The position numbers were made by a program, and so were the translations under genes. 64,000 nt of DNA, taken from the NCBI GenBank assembly GCA_026413225.1, contig CM048554.1:4294001-4358000 (forward strand). The letters are read 5' to 3'. The notes beneath the pieces were generated by a model. It ran no database searches. It worked only from the letters and a program-made list of their open reading frames with translations, and had not been told where the DNA came from. Of this stretch, positions 56,001 through 61,100 are shown in pieces. This stretch comes from Otis tarda (Eukaryota; Chordata; Aves; Otidiformes; Otididae). How positions within the stretch are numbered: position 1 is the first letter of the stretch; every line of letters begins with the position of its first letter.

Positions 56001-58172
56001 ACTTTGCTGTTGTCTAAAAATGCTGTAAAATTTCGCTTCTGGTAATACATGTCTGTTATTCAAAATCTCATTTTTACAGTCACAACAGGTCAAAACATGT
56101 AACTACTTAAACTTACACAATTTCACACTTTCTTAAATGAACTACATGCCTGAAAATATAAACAAACTGTTACATTCTTATCTTCAGACTTTCTTTTGGT
56201 AAGGGTACAGAAGAAGACATACATTAGTAGTTGAACAACAACAATTGTACAAAACTGAAGGAAAGCACTTACAGAAATAAAAATCTAATGTAATTTGAAC
56301 TATGCAAACACTGGAAATTTACTTTAAAATAAATAATACTGAAAATGACACTTTCCAAAACTGTGCAGAATAAAAAAAGGAAGTTACTTTAAGCCCAGTT
56401 AATGGGCATATTTTAAAATGTATCTGCCAGATATTATGAGAGATCTGTAGCTGTATAAATAACAAAACACATGGCTGTGAAAAAAAAAAAAAGTTGTATT
56501 TTCGCCTAAGACTTCATCAACTCTCTGAAGTTTTCTTACTACATAAAAAGAACCCTGAACGTTAACTTTACACTAATTAATCATGACAGAAGATTAGAAT
56601 TCAGGCACTGACTATATTATACATGGCATTTATATGAAGTCACATATATTACTTAAGCATATAAATCATATTCACAGTAATGTCACTATTTCTTCTAACA
56701 GTTTATCTGTATCTTGCTTTAACATCTCTACTGGATGAACTGCATTTTGTTTTCACTCATATAAATGCAAAACTGAATGGACAATGCATTCAAGTCCAAT
56801 AAACGCAGTTACCCTTAGAATAGCATTTGATTAATACTGAGCGGATGTAGTTGTCAGATTTTTTTTTTCTTTTTTAACTTAGTAGGCCACATATCTATGT
56901 AAATTAAATATTTACTTTGGTTAAAAAACACCAATAATCTGTCTGGAAATGGTTACAGGTTACTTTACACAGCCACTTATTAAAACAATTCTAAGGACAT
57001 CTATATATAAATATAGTGAGAAGCAAAATAAAATTTAAGTAAACTCATCTTGTATTTACTGACAGTGATGAATAGAGTCACTGGGTGATAACATGTAATC
57101 AATTAGAACAGAGAAGGCCAAATGTGTTCAGAAAATATTACAAAGCTTAAGGACAACATGTTTACTAATTCTAGCATAGTTCTATTCTATTCACAGTTTT
57201 GTGCATGAAGGCAAACAGGACGATACGGGTTATAAGTCTTAAATACAGGAGTCTCATAAGAAACACAAAATTGAAAAGGCTCAGATGAATTTAAAAATTC
57301 ACTTTTGACCTTCTGTACAACTGCCTCTCTATGGCTGCAATACAAACGTAGGAAGCATTGGCAGACAAAGGATGCACAACGTATCTTGTCTGGTGCAATG
57401 TGGGGTGTTTCCATGGGAAAGAGAAAGGTGGGGTTCTTTTTGTTTTAATCTATTTCTACTTGATGCTGTATATATATATATATATTTACCTCTTTAATTC
57501 AGTCTTCTGCTAATTAATGCAGAAATGTTTTCTCTTGAGAAAGAGACTATACCAAACAAACAGGAAAAAGAGGTATGTACGATATAAAGAAGCAGCTAAT
57601 TACGGTAAAGTTGAGACACTGTAAAGGTAAACATGAAAACAAGTTGAAAGCCTTTGTAAACAACAAATACAGCCATGTCAAGGGACTTAATGTGAACACA
57701 GTTGTCACAAAACATGGTTATAAGGCAGTTTTGTTTAGCATGGTAAATTGTTCAGGAAACGTACCACAGTTCTATACAGTAGAACATAGCCATCACTCGG
57801 ACTCATCTCCCAGTGAACCCTATATTCACAATCACGACTACGATTTTCTAAGATTGCATATAAGAGAATTCTCCTGTTTTCACACATTTAAAACCCCCCC
57901 AAAACAAGTCCATAACTCATAAAACACAAAAAGAAACATTTTTTTCTAAATATTATTTATATTTTTAAAAAGTTCTTACTGTTATTTGACTCAGCCCAGC
58001 CAATCTCATTGTTAGAGTTGGAGACATAAAGTATTTAAATGCAAGATCAAGACTTTCTTTGTCAAAACACAAGGCTGTATCCAATGGTTCTTTAACTGTA
58101 CTCCACATTAAGTCTGCCATGTTCCGGGCTGCACTCTGTCGCAACTCCTGGTCTGACAGTTTACATAAATAC
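1186..58172 (-). CDS. USP34: USP34 gene, internal part (38 coding exons, ubiquitin-specific protease 34)
   Basis: USP34 is a giant (about 3,500 residue) deubiquitinase of the USP/C19 cysteine protease family. From published work it removes ubiquitin from AXIN and so supports Wnt/beta-catenin signalling, and it stabilises RNF168 in the DNA damage response. This window holds about 1677 consecutive residues in 38 exons (E1 at the right to E38 at the left). Order seen: helical-repeat scaffold (local 1-230), a low-complexity acidic/Ser-rich region with a His12 tract (about 230-500), more scaffold (500-930), a ubiquitin-like fold (about 937-1043), further scaffold (1044-1600), and the start of the USP domain with the Cys box GLTNLGATCYLAS, Cys at local 1632. 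No stop or frameshift is seen. Identification rests on near-identity with remembered human USP34 segments. 5' and 3' ends are outside the window, so no start or stop codon is given. Confidence 0.97.
1252..2301 (-). other. Intron E37-E38
   Basis: AT-rich intron. Contains the two segments (2140-2155 and 2224-2256) that reappear joined at 4561-4609. Otherwise nothing recognised. Confidence 0.8.
2302..2465 (-). CDS. USP34: USP34 exon E37: Cys box of the USP catalytic domain
   Basis: Local 1601-1655, SSHAPYKWDYWPHDDVRAEC then RFVGLTNLGATCYLASTIQQ to FTAK. GLTNLGATCYLAS is the Cys box of USP proteases. The catalytic Cys (local 1632) is codon 2371-2373, and N1627 lies five residues before it. In the family, Cys acts with a His and Asp/Asn further downstream, outside this window. 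Acceptor TTTTTTCCAG, donor AAG|GTATGC. Confidence 0.97.
2466..7420 (-). other. Intron E36-E37, 5 kb
   Basis: No exon recognised. A 114-bp open, exon-like stretch at 2617-2730 is rejected below. The only clear structure is the bracketed insertion at 4542-4626. Confidence 0.8.
4542..4626. repeat. 18-bp direct repeat bracketing a 49-bp insertion copied from about 2.4 kb away
   Basis: AGCATCTATCACTCTGCT occurs at 4542-4559 and again, identical, at 4609-4626. Between the copies, 4561-4576 is identical over 16 bases to 2140-2155, and 4577-4609 matches 2224-2256 at 28 of 33 bases, same order and strand, with the 68 bases between the two sources left out. The layout fits an insertion with target duplication, or a templated repair event. 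Confidence 0.8.
7421..7604 (-). CDS. USP34: USP34 exon E36 of window
   Basis: Local 1540-1600, EFLRDIFNLLFLLPSLKDRQ to MAQHMQ plus one base. Last scaffold exon before the protease domain. Acceptor TTTTACAG, donor CAGT|GTAAGA. Phase 1 at its end matches E37 exactly. Confidence 0.96.
7605..10071 (-). other. Intron E35-E36, 2.5 kb
   Basis: AT-rich; a short direct repeat of a TCTAGAGACT unit at 7681-7700. No exon, RNA or mobile element recognised. Confidence 0.75.
10072..10192 (-). CDS. USP34: USP34 exon E35 of window, with tandem (NAGNAG) acceptor
   Basis: Local 1499-1539, SREILDHQDGNIEDDGLTGL to FKFSREGQ. The acceptor reads TATATAG then TAG. The first AG gives Ser-Arg-Glu, as in the human protein from memory; the second would give Arg-Glu, one residue less. 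I chose the first, so the right edge could be 10189. Donor CAG|GTAAGA. Confidence 0.93.
10293..10348 (-). CDS. USP34: USP34 exon E34 of window (56 bp)
   Basis: Local 1481-1498, TTLLDLDALARHLADCIR plus two bases. Acceptor TTTAATCAG, donor GGAG|GTAAGG. Separated from E35 by a 100-bp intron. Confidence 0.95.
10349..11297 (-). other. Intron E33-E34
   Basis: 949 bp, AT-rich, nothing recognised. Confidence 0.75.
11298..11402 (-). CDS. USP34: USP34 exon E33 of window
   Basis: Local 1446-1480, IEDYEEETVLRPGCKEYFWL to HVKDASQ. 35 codons, phase 0. Acceptor TTTCCACAG, donor CAG|GTAGGT. Confidence 0.96.
11403..12662 (-). other. Intron E32-E33
   Basis: 1.26 kb. Small open frames on both strands are of chance length. 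Nothing recognised. Confidence 0.75.
12663..12815 (-). CDS. USP34: USP34 exon E32 of window
   Basis: Local 1395-1445, TAVRHESCNGLYKLSLSGLD to AQALKPVR. 51 codons, phase 0. Acceptor CATAAAG, donor CGG|GTAAGA. The intron before it carries the minus-strand LTR. Confidence 0.96.
13370..13670 (-). mobile_element. Avian ERVL-type LTR, internally deleted solo copy
   Basis: Read on the minus strand it starts TGTCCTGGTTTCGGCTGGGA, as in the common bird ERVL-type LTRs (from memory), continues through a GC-richer promoter part (ACCCAAACTGGCC, a CRE-like site, TATATAAG), and ends CGCCACGACA. The 3' half normally present between the TATA box and the end is missing. TG...CA ends are kept. Flanks (ACCTG / GCATG on the minus strand) match at only 3 of 5 bases, so the target duplication has decayed or an edge is shifted. 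Same orientation as USP34. The long plus-strand frame crossing it is not a gene. Confidence 0.82.
13401..13430 (-). promoter_or_regulatory. LTR promoter core: CRE-like site and TATA box
   Basis: On the minus strand, CGACGTCA (one mismatch to the CRE TGACGTCA) lies a few bases before GGGTATATAAG. This is the expected promoter layout of the LTR. Activity is not shown by sequence alone. Confidence 0.6.
14208..14332 (-). CDS. USP34: USP34 exon E31 of window
   Basis: Local 1353-1394, completing Val then THYSMWLLVSWAHCCSLVKS to TLLIPE. Acceptor TCTTTCAG, donor GAG|GTATGT. Confidence 0.96.
15111..15151 (-). CDS. USP34: USP34 microexon E30 (41 bp)
   Basis: Short exon completing Arg, then VLKAQSDHRSRHE plus one base. 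Acceptor CCTGTCAG, donor GAAG|GTTAGT. Its length is not a multiple of 3, so skipping would shift the frame. Confidence 0.94.
15152..16386 (-). other. Intron E29-E30
   Basis: 1.2 kb, AT-rich, nothing recognised. Confidence 0.75.
16387..16469 (-). CDS. USP34: USP34 exon E29 of window
   Basis: Local 1312-1338, VFLVLVQGTSLIQRLMSVAY to NLAP plus two bases. Acceptor TTTTAAAG, donor TAG|GTACAA. Confidence 0.95.
16470..17815 (-). other. Intron E28-E29
   Basis: 1.3 kb. Contains a run of 22 A at 17505-17526. No element body recognised next to it. Confidence 0.75.
17505..17526. repeat. Poly-A run (22)
   Basis: Uninterrupted A run in an intron. No retrocopy recognised upstream, so probably a simple repeat. 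Confidence 0.9.
17816..18016 (-). CDS. USP34: USP34 exon E28 of window
   Basis: Local 1245-1311, WQLDCLACLLKLICQFAVDP to GLHIPRLTE. Helical core followed by a basic segment (RKRTWPGKSRK). Acceptor TTCACAG, donor GAG|GTAAGA. 67 codons, phase 0. Confidence 0.96.
18017..19761 (-). other. Intron E27-E28
   Basis: 1.7 kb, very AT-rich, nothing recognised. Confidence 0.75.
19762..19848 (-). CDS. USP34: USP34 exon E27 of window
   Basis: Local 1216-1244, FVAAGGLQQLLEIFNSGILE to QESWTV. 29 codons, phase 0. Acceptor ACTTACAG, donor GTG|GTAGGT. Confidence 0.96.
20172..20255 (-). CDS. USP34: USP34 exon E26 of window
   Basis: Local 1188-1215, GSYSDLYPDSDDSSEDQIEN to TWSCK. Acidic SDDSSED loop, a possible phosphorylation site (inference). 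Acceptor CCTCTTTAG-type, donor AAG|GTTTGA. 28 codons, phase 0, so skipping would keep frame. Confidence 0.95.
20396..20518 (-). CDS. USP34: USP34 exon E25 of window
   Basis: Local 1147-1187, GNDGFSWKDLLRIKSAHKLL to RRIRREST. 41 codons, phase 0. Acceptor CTTTTAAG, donor ACG|GTAATA. Confidence 0.96.
21292..21417 (-). CDS. USP34: USP34 exon E24 of window
   Basis: Local 1105-1146, SARCEELHLHAENLSRRVWE to NISDEQ. Acceptor TTTGTCAG, donor CAG|GTAAAA. The intron before it carries the 1.1-kb LTR. Confidence 0.96.
21732..21788 (+). promoter_or_regulatory. LTR CCAAT box and TATA-like element
   Basis: GAGCCAATTGG at 21732-21742 and ATATTTAAG around 21780-21788, about 40 bp apart, near the start of the solo LTR. 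Spacing fits a retroviral promoter. Inference only. Confidence 0.45.
22131..22185 (+). repeat. 39-bp period tandem repeat inside the LTR
   Basis: CTGCAGCCCATGGAGG at 22131-22146 recurs at 22170-22185, and decayed versions (GTGGCCCATGG, CACCCCGTGGAAG) follow up to about 22330. This is the G+C-rich core of the LTR. Confidence 0.7.
23184..23393 (-). CDS. USP34: USP34 exon E23: end of ubiquitin-like domain and linker
   Basis: Local 1035-1104, MVFVSLGAPRRERKGEGVQL to VAMEDSE. MVFVSLGA gives the last strand of the ubiquitin-like fold, followed by a Pro-rich linker and new helices. 70 codons, phase 0 at both ends. Acceptor GTTTCTAG; the donor GAG|GTGATT is a weaker match to consensus. Confidence 0.96.
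23394..24882 (-). other. Intron E22-E23
   Basis: 1.5 kb, nothing recognised. Confidence 0.75.
24883..24983 (-). CDS. USP34: USP34 exon E22: ubiquitin-like domain, third strand region
   Basis: Local 1001-1034, GLMGPVRMISSGHELTTDYD to GFKDMQ. RMISSGHELTTDYDEKTLHE resembles the ubiquitin segment before the last strand. Acceptor TATCCTAG, donor CAG|GTATTA. Preceded by a 3.9-kb intron. Confidence 0.96.
24984..28925 (-). other. Intron E21-E22, 3.9 kb
   Basis: T run at 27246-27261. No exon, RNA gene or mobile element recognised on either strand. Confidence 0.75.
28926..29073 (-). CDS. USP34: USP34 exon E21: ubiquitin-like domain, middle part
   Basis: Local 952-1000, MTIEMYPSDQVADLRAEVTH to RKGDFPG. 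The MTIEMYPSDQVADLRAEV stretch reads like the second strand and main helix of a ubiquitin-like fold, followed by a Gln-rich insert. Acceptor TATTTCAG, donor CCTG|GTAAGC. Confidence 0.96.
29168..29294 (-). CDS. USP34: USP34 exon E20 of window; start of ubiquitin-like fold
   Basis: Local 909-951, FAYHLRQWQIEGTGISSHLK to PAGLPDK. The final LPLRIVCQPAGLPDK looks like the first strand of a ubiquitin-like domain continued in E21-E23. Acceptor TTCTTAAG, donor AAG|GTAAGC. Followed by a 94-bp intron. Confidence 0.96.
29705..29864 (-). CDS. USP34: USP34 exon E19 of window
   Basis: Local 856-908, GKTGLEKEQEFISKCMESLM to HLEAFRR plus two bases. Charged helices, coiled-coil-like. Acceptor ATTGCAG, donor AAG|GTAAAT. 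Confidence 0.96.
30001..30100 (-). CDS. USP34: USP34 exon E18 of window
   Basis: Local 823-855, LCGMDQFWGIALRAQSGDVS to YINSYYIN plus one base. Acceptor AAAACAG, donor AATG|GTATGA. Followed by a 136-bp intron. Confidence 0.96.
30101..31046 (-). other. Intron E17-E18
   Basis: 946 bp, with a less AT-rich patch around 30750-30910. Not recognised. Confidence 0.7.
31047..31160 (-). CDS. USP34: USP34 exon E17 of window
   Basis: Local 785-822, MPQLKPETISMTGLNLFQHL to DGGSNSE. 38 codons, phase 0 at both ends. Acceptor TTATTTAG, donor GAG|GTAAAC. The Met is an internal residue, not a start. Confidence 0.96.
32050..32204 (-). CDS. USP34: USP34 exon E16 of window
   Basis: Local 733-784, LSLEQVDILWHCLVEDSECY to HLFLEK. 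Acceptor TTTTAG, donor AAG|GTACGT. The open frame runs on past the donor into the intron, but the next exon fixes the exon end. Confidence 0.96.
32205..33412 (-). other. Intron E15-E16
   Basis: 1.2 kb. Holds a 132-codon plus-strand open frame (32752-33150) that I judge to be chance. Nothing else seen. Confidence 0.7.
33413..33495 (-). CDS. USP34: USP34 exon E15 of window
   Basis: Local 705-732, YSHSAEVQVRLQFLTCVFST to SPDHF plus one base. Acceptor TTTTTAG, donor TCA|GTAAGT. Confidence 0.96.
34107..34202 (-). CDS. USP34: USP34 exon E14 of window
   Basis: Local 673-704, WAEKELNMMKLFFDNLVHYI to GRHKHA plus two bases. Acceptor GACACAG, donor CATT|GTAAGT. Confidence 0.96.
34203..36086 (-). other. 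Introns around E13
   Basis: 800-bp intron (34203-35002) and 994-bp intron (35093-36086). Nothing recognised in either. Confidence 0.75.
35003..35092 (-). CDS. USP34: USP34 exon E13 of window
   Basis: Local 643-672, completing Arg then SVVVSLRLLPKLFGTFQQFG to THWIT plus two bases. Acceptor CCTTTAG, donor AAT|GTAAGT. Confidence 0.96.
36087..36214 (-). CDS. USP34: USP34 exon E12 of window
   Basis: Local 601-642, IHLSEGLINEAEKLLCSLVC to NLANN, plus two bases. Scaffold helices. Acceptor GCTGTAG after an 84-bp intron, donor CAG|GTAACT. Confidence 0.96.
36299..36414 (-). CDS. USP34: USP34 exon E11 of window
   Basis: Local 562-600, PAVHKHQYNSNAVTDINLDN to WDLVQDEDA. Acceptor TTGTTCAG, donor GCA|GTAAGT. 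The following intron is only 84 bp. Confidence 0.96.
36415..38166 (-). other. Intron E10-E11
   Basis: 1.75 kb, AT-rich, nothing recognised beyond an A run near 37817. Confidence 0.75.
38167..38381 (-). CDS. USP34: USP34 exon E10 of window
   Basis: Local 490-561, HMVDDMLSADDVSCSSSQVS to IYHEHLSQ. Acidic first half, then helical sequence returning to folded scaffold. Acceptor TTTTACAG, donor CAAG|GTAAGA. Confidence 0.96.
38853..39469 (-). CDS. USP34: USP34 exon E9: long acidic, Ser-rich exon ending in a His12 tract
   Basis: At 617 bp the longest exon here, local 285-489. Starts ESMQGSSDETANSGEDGSSG, carries an acidic run KEEEDEEEED near 39254-39283, and ends GPQ, twelve His, DG. The His tract (38858-38893) is coded by mixed CAC/CAT codons. 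Most of the exon looks disordered. It is the least conserved part relative to the human protein as I remember it (for example around RSHNPQKSSRSTDLRSRK), while both ends are well conserved. Acceptor ATTTCAG, donor GATGG|GTAGGT; the phase (2 bases left) matches E10. Several plus-strand frames over this exon are shadows. Confidence 0.96.
38858..38893 (-). repeat. CAC/CAT repeat coding twelve histidines
   Basis: In-frame trinucleotide repeat in E9, imperfect at the third codon position. The human protein also has a His tract here (from memory, about eleven), so it is an old feature whose length may vary. Confidence 0.92.
39711..39739 (+). mobile_element. 29-bp LTR remnant: both ends only, with target duplication
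   Basis: TGTTCTGGTTTTGT, then GC, then CTGAACTACGACA. The first 14 and last 13 bases equal the two ends of the 1118-bp LTR at 21605-22722. Flanked by CACAT on both sides (39706-39710 and 39740-39744), a perfect 5-bp target duplication. Best read as an LTR insertion later reduced to its ends by one internal deletion with two filler bases. Lies in the intron between E8 and E9. Confidence 0.8.
40068..40198 (-). CDS. USP34: USP34 exon E8 of window
   Basis: Local 242-284, SPAASPQSSDNSDTHQSGGS to QQRLSDTE. Ser/Asp-rich, probably disordered, with an acidic SDIEMEE stretch. Acceptor GAACTAG, donor GAG|GTAAGA. Confidence 0.96.
40606..40641 (-). CDS. USP34: USP34 microexon E7 (36 bp)
   Basis: A 36-base exon giving EEEELRRAAPSPW when joined to its neighbours (phase 1 in, phase 1 out). 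The acceptor region reads CTTCAG then AAGAAG, so three possible AG sites lie in a row, and use of the later ones would drop one or two Glu codons without changing frame. Donor CCTT|GTAAGT. Being 36 bases long, it could be skipped without a frameshift. Confidence 0.93.
40971..41000. repeat. Poly-A run (30)
   Basis: Uninterrupted A30 in the E6-E7 intron; no retrocopy body recognised. Confidence 0.9.
41246..41375 (-). CDS. USP34: USP34 exon E6 of window
   Basis: Local 186-228, TLYLASMLIKALWNNALAAK to PMGNKK, plus one base. Marks the change from folded scaffold to the low-complexity region. Acceptor GTTTATAG, donor AAAAAG|GTATGT. Confidence 0.95.
41790..41915 (-). CDS. USP34: USP34 exon E5 of window
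   Basis: Local 144-185, LKHCSRYIHDLFPSLIKNLD to HTEQ. 42 codons, phase 0 at both ends. Acceptor TTTTGTAG, donor CAG|GTAAAG. Preceded by a 2.3-kb intron. Confidence 0.96.
41916..44215 (-). other. Intron E4-E5, 2.3 kb
   Basis: Contains an AAAAT microsatellite, T-rich stretches near 43450-43520, and an A run at 44015-44032. No exon recognised. Confidence 0.75.
43681..43707. repeat. (AAAAT)5 microsatellite
   Basis: Five consecutive AAAAT units followed by AA. Confidence 0.92.
44216..44308 (-). CDS. USP34: USP34 exon E4 of window
   Basis: Local 113-143, IIKQCQVILNFLAAEGRLST to CIWAAAQ. Phase 0 at both ends, 31 codons. Acceptor TTTTGCAG, donor CAG|GTACAT. Amphipathic helices fit an ARM/HEAT scaffold. 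Confidence 0.96.
44402..44483 (-). CDS. USP34: USP34 exon E3 of window
   Basis: Local 85-112, SIAKELADWLISNNVVEHIF and onward to HIE. Acceptor TCTCTAG is preceded by an uninterrupted run of 24 T (plus-strand A at 44492-44515). The donor is the less usual GAG|GTTTGT. Followed by a 93-bp intron. Confidence 0.96.
44492..44515. repeat. A24 run forming the polypyrimidine tract of E3
   Basis: On the minus strand this is T24, directly followed by GTCTCTAG and exon E3. It therefore forms the pyrimidine tract of a real splice site. Confidence 0.9.
49111..49146. repeat. 18-bp tandem duplication
   Basis: GTGTATGCCACTGGAAAG followed directly by GTGTATGCCACTAGGAAG. A small local duplication. Confidence 0.85.
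52684..52745 (-). CDS. USP34: USP34 exon E2 of window (62 bp)
   Basis: Short exon for local 65-84, NQLHTFNDVCNNESLVSDTE plus two bases of the next codon (Thr). Acceptor CTATAG, donor AAAC|GTAAGTA. It sits alone between introns of 8.2 and 5.2 kb, and was found by looking for the residues missing between E1 and E3. The frame joins both neighbours exactly. Confidence 0.95.
52746..57979 (-). other. Intron E1-E2, 5.2 kb
   Basis: Very AT-rich. Holds an A run near 54966-54981 and (TA)8 at 57469-57484. No exon or mobile element recognised. Confidence 0.75.
57469..57484. repeat. (TA)8 microsatellite
   Basis: Eight TA units in the E1-E2 intron. Confidence 0.9.
57980..58172 (-). CDS. USP34: USP34 exon E1 of window
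   Basis: Encodes local residues 1-64, from YLCKLSDQELRQ to RLAGLSQIT. The first base completes a codon from an upstream exon outside the window (Arg in the human protein). Acceptor TTATTCTAG and donor ACA|GTAAGA are clear. Helical, scaffold-like sequence in the N-terminal armadillo/HEAT-type region. The large flanking introns are typical of the 5' part of this gene. Confidence 0.96.
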
Positions 58173-61100
58173 CTAGAATAAATTACAAACAGAAGGAAAA
58201 AAAAAAAAAAAAGGAAGAAGGAAAAAAAAAAGGTATGATTCAAACTAGAACATTCCTGGAACACCATCTTGATTATAGCAAATAAATATTTCCAACAGCT
58301 GTAAGAGTACTAAGCCTTAAAATACCGCTATCAAAAGTTGGCAACAATAAAAATAACACTGAAGAAAAATAGAATTATGCAGAATATCTTTAAAAGTAAA
58401 TACATTTTTTATTTTAAACCTCTTCAGATTTCTTTCATTCAAAAAAATTACAGGAAACCTGTGGAGTTTTTCAGAAATGTAGGCTGGAAGCCTAAACGTC
58501 CTACCTATTTCACAGGAAGGTGCCCTCTCTAGATAGCTGCATTGTGTCTGTTTACTTTATTTAAAACTGAAGTGTCATGATCTGCTTAACGTATTAAGAC
58601 ATTTTTCAAACTGAATTTTTGGAAATAGTATCAGTGGATCACAAACAGCATGCTCTGACAGTGAGAACCCTCTGAAGATGAATATATCCCTGTTTGTGGC
58701 CTCAGTCACAAAACAGAAAAAAAATCACAACTGTGTAATCATGTTCCGATACATTTAGAGCAGACGTCGTACACGCACGTTTTTCTGCCATAGCCATGCG
58801 CCATCTGTGCTTGTAGATCAGTACTCTCTGTGCCACAGTCCTGCTTCGCAACAGGTTAGTACAGGAACACATGCCCCACTTGTTTCTTCTATTGAAAATT
58901 ATTATGATCTCTAAGGATGCCTGTGAAGCATCACTAAGGATCCTAGCAATCTCACAGAGAAACAAAAAATGCTGAAAAATTTTAAACTGCTAAGTTCTTC
59001 CTACTGCTGACATCTTAGATAAAGGGTCATCTAACCATGCACAATGAGTTGCAATATAGATATCCTCTGCAAACAGGAAGCAGAAGTAATAGTCCTTTAT
59101 AAAAAAACCTAACTTACAGAAGCTAGCACAACCTCAGTCCCAACTAACCAACTACAAGATTAGGACACATCAAGAAAATCTACACTGAAATGCCCGTAAA
59201 GCTCACATATAAAACACTGACAGGGTTGAGAATCTCTTCTAAACTGAATGTGTAAGAGAAAAATGTTCAGAAACAAGGTTTCCTAAGCTTATTTTGAAGC
59301 AGCTAAAGATTGCATAGTGAAAAGTACAGACATAGAAGATTAGCATAATTAATTTTTTCTCCTGTACTTCAACATTTTGAAGTTTCAACTACATCCAAAC
59401 TAGATTTAACTACACAGAAATGCATTAAAAATCTACTGTTTTGACAGCATAAGCCTGGACCTATCCTTGGAGACTGGCCAAACAGATGCATGAATCTTTT
59501 AAAAAACACAAGAGATACTAAACTACACTTAACTAGATTTATGCACCATTCCTTTGCATTTACATCATATAAACATCAGTAAATTTAAAAATAAAAAGCA
59601 AAAATATAGGCCCTGATTCTTATTTAGATTAAGGCCTTTTTTCACAGCTCTTGTGTAGAGGCCTTAAAATAAACACACTTAAATGATACTTAACATTGTC
59701 AAACAAAGAGAGGAGAGCTCAGTGCAAATAATCATAGAGACTGTAGATCTGGGATAGAAACGGCAGATGAGTAACGGTAGGACAACAGGAGGACCATTCA
59801 GGGCCAAGGCAACCAGATACTTCTCTGTAATTAATTGGGAAATCTGTCTTCTCATATGGAGCACTGGAATTAAGATCATGGCAAGAAAGCGAAGCTTCTG
59901 TGCTACAATTTCTAAACAATGAAAAAGTAGCAATGAGAAGGGAACACTCATTTGAAAAAGTTCAGCAGCAAAGCAGACCCAGTGATCTATCTTTAACCTA
60001 CAGATAGATTAGAGCAGTTACACTCTGATGAAAAAATGAGTTAGTCCAGTTTACAAGATATAATAATCTCAGCATAACTATTGGCAACCTCAGACCAGTT
60101 TTCATCTCCCCTTTTTTATATGCAAACTATAATCAGCCCTGGTTCCCAAAGCTTTTCAATGTTCGTAACACTCATCAAGTCATACTCAACTGTTTTGTGA
60201 AGGGTTTCTGAAGATCTCAAAGATCTAACAAGAAATCATACGAATCTTCTCATTGTTCATATGACAGATAAAGCGTGTTTGTACACAACAGACAGGTGGG
60301 AATGGACACAGATCTATCTATACAGAAAGAAGTGCGCTTTTCTGGCTTCACTAGATTTCCATAACAGGAATTTCAACTGAAATCTGCCTCGCACTACAAA
60401 GGTTGGTGAAGCAACCATGCTAATCTAGTTAATGTAACAAAACTCTTTTTTTTTATTTTAACGGAAAAGTATCAGTACAAAACTACTCTCATTCATGAAA
60501 TTTACACTACAACAATGTTTTAAGGATCTTTCAGCACATTTACTGTATTTAGTCCAAGCTTGAATAAGACCTGCATAATGTTTTCTGTATTATAATATCA
60601 TTAAGAATAGTGTTTTAAAAATTCCTCTTTTATAGTAACTCAGACTACAGCGTAGGTGCATTTTCACAGCTACAGACGTACTTCAACAGTATAATCTGTT
60701 TTGCCAGGGCCCCTGAGAAAGCTACGGAGAAAAGAGCATTTTTTGCTTGTTAATCTGCATCCTAACTAAGCTTTCTTAATGTAACTGGGTTACTCTAACC
60801 AAGCACAGTATAAACGCAGAAGACAGCATACTTGTCTTTAAGAGTATCACTGCATCTACACTGGAGAATTTCTAGGCACTACTATAGCGGTCTAATAGCT
60901 CTAATACCATCATATCTTTACTACCAGGATTAAAACTATAAAAACTTGCCAATTAGGCAGAGCTTTACTTCTATTGTGGAAAGATATAGAGGCCTAAGCC
61001 TGCCTGTGTTTCAGTAAACCGGATCCATTCTATGCTTTTACCAGTAGATCATTATTATTTAACGAAAAAAAAGAAAATATTTAGCTGGCACTGGAATTAA

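Noticed and set aside
57575-57922. 115-codon plus-strand open frame
   Set aside because: No recognisable family or splice context; length within chance for this base composition.
58702-58965. 87-codon minus-strand frame with a few CpGs, considered as an upstream USP34 exon or an old LINE piece
   Set aside because: It does not match the residues expected before E1, and no LINE motif could be recognised.
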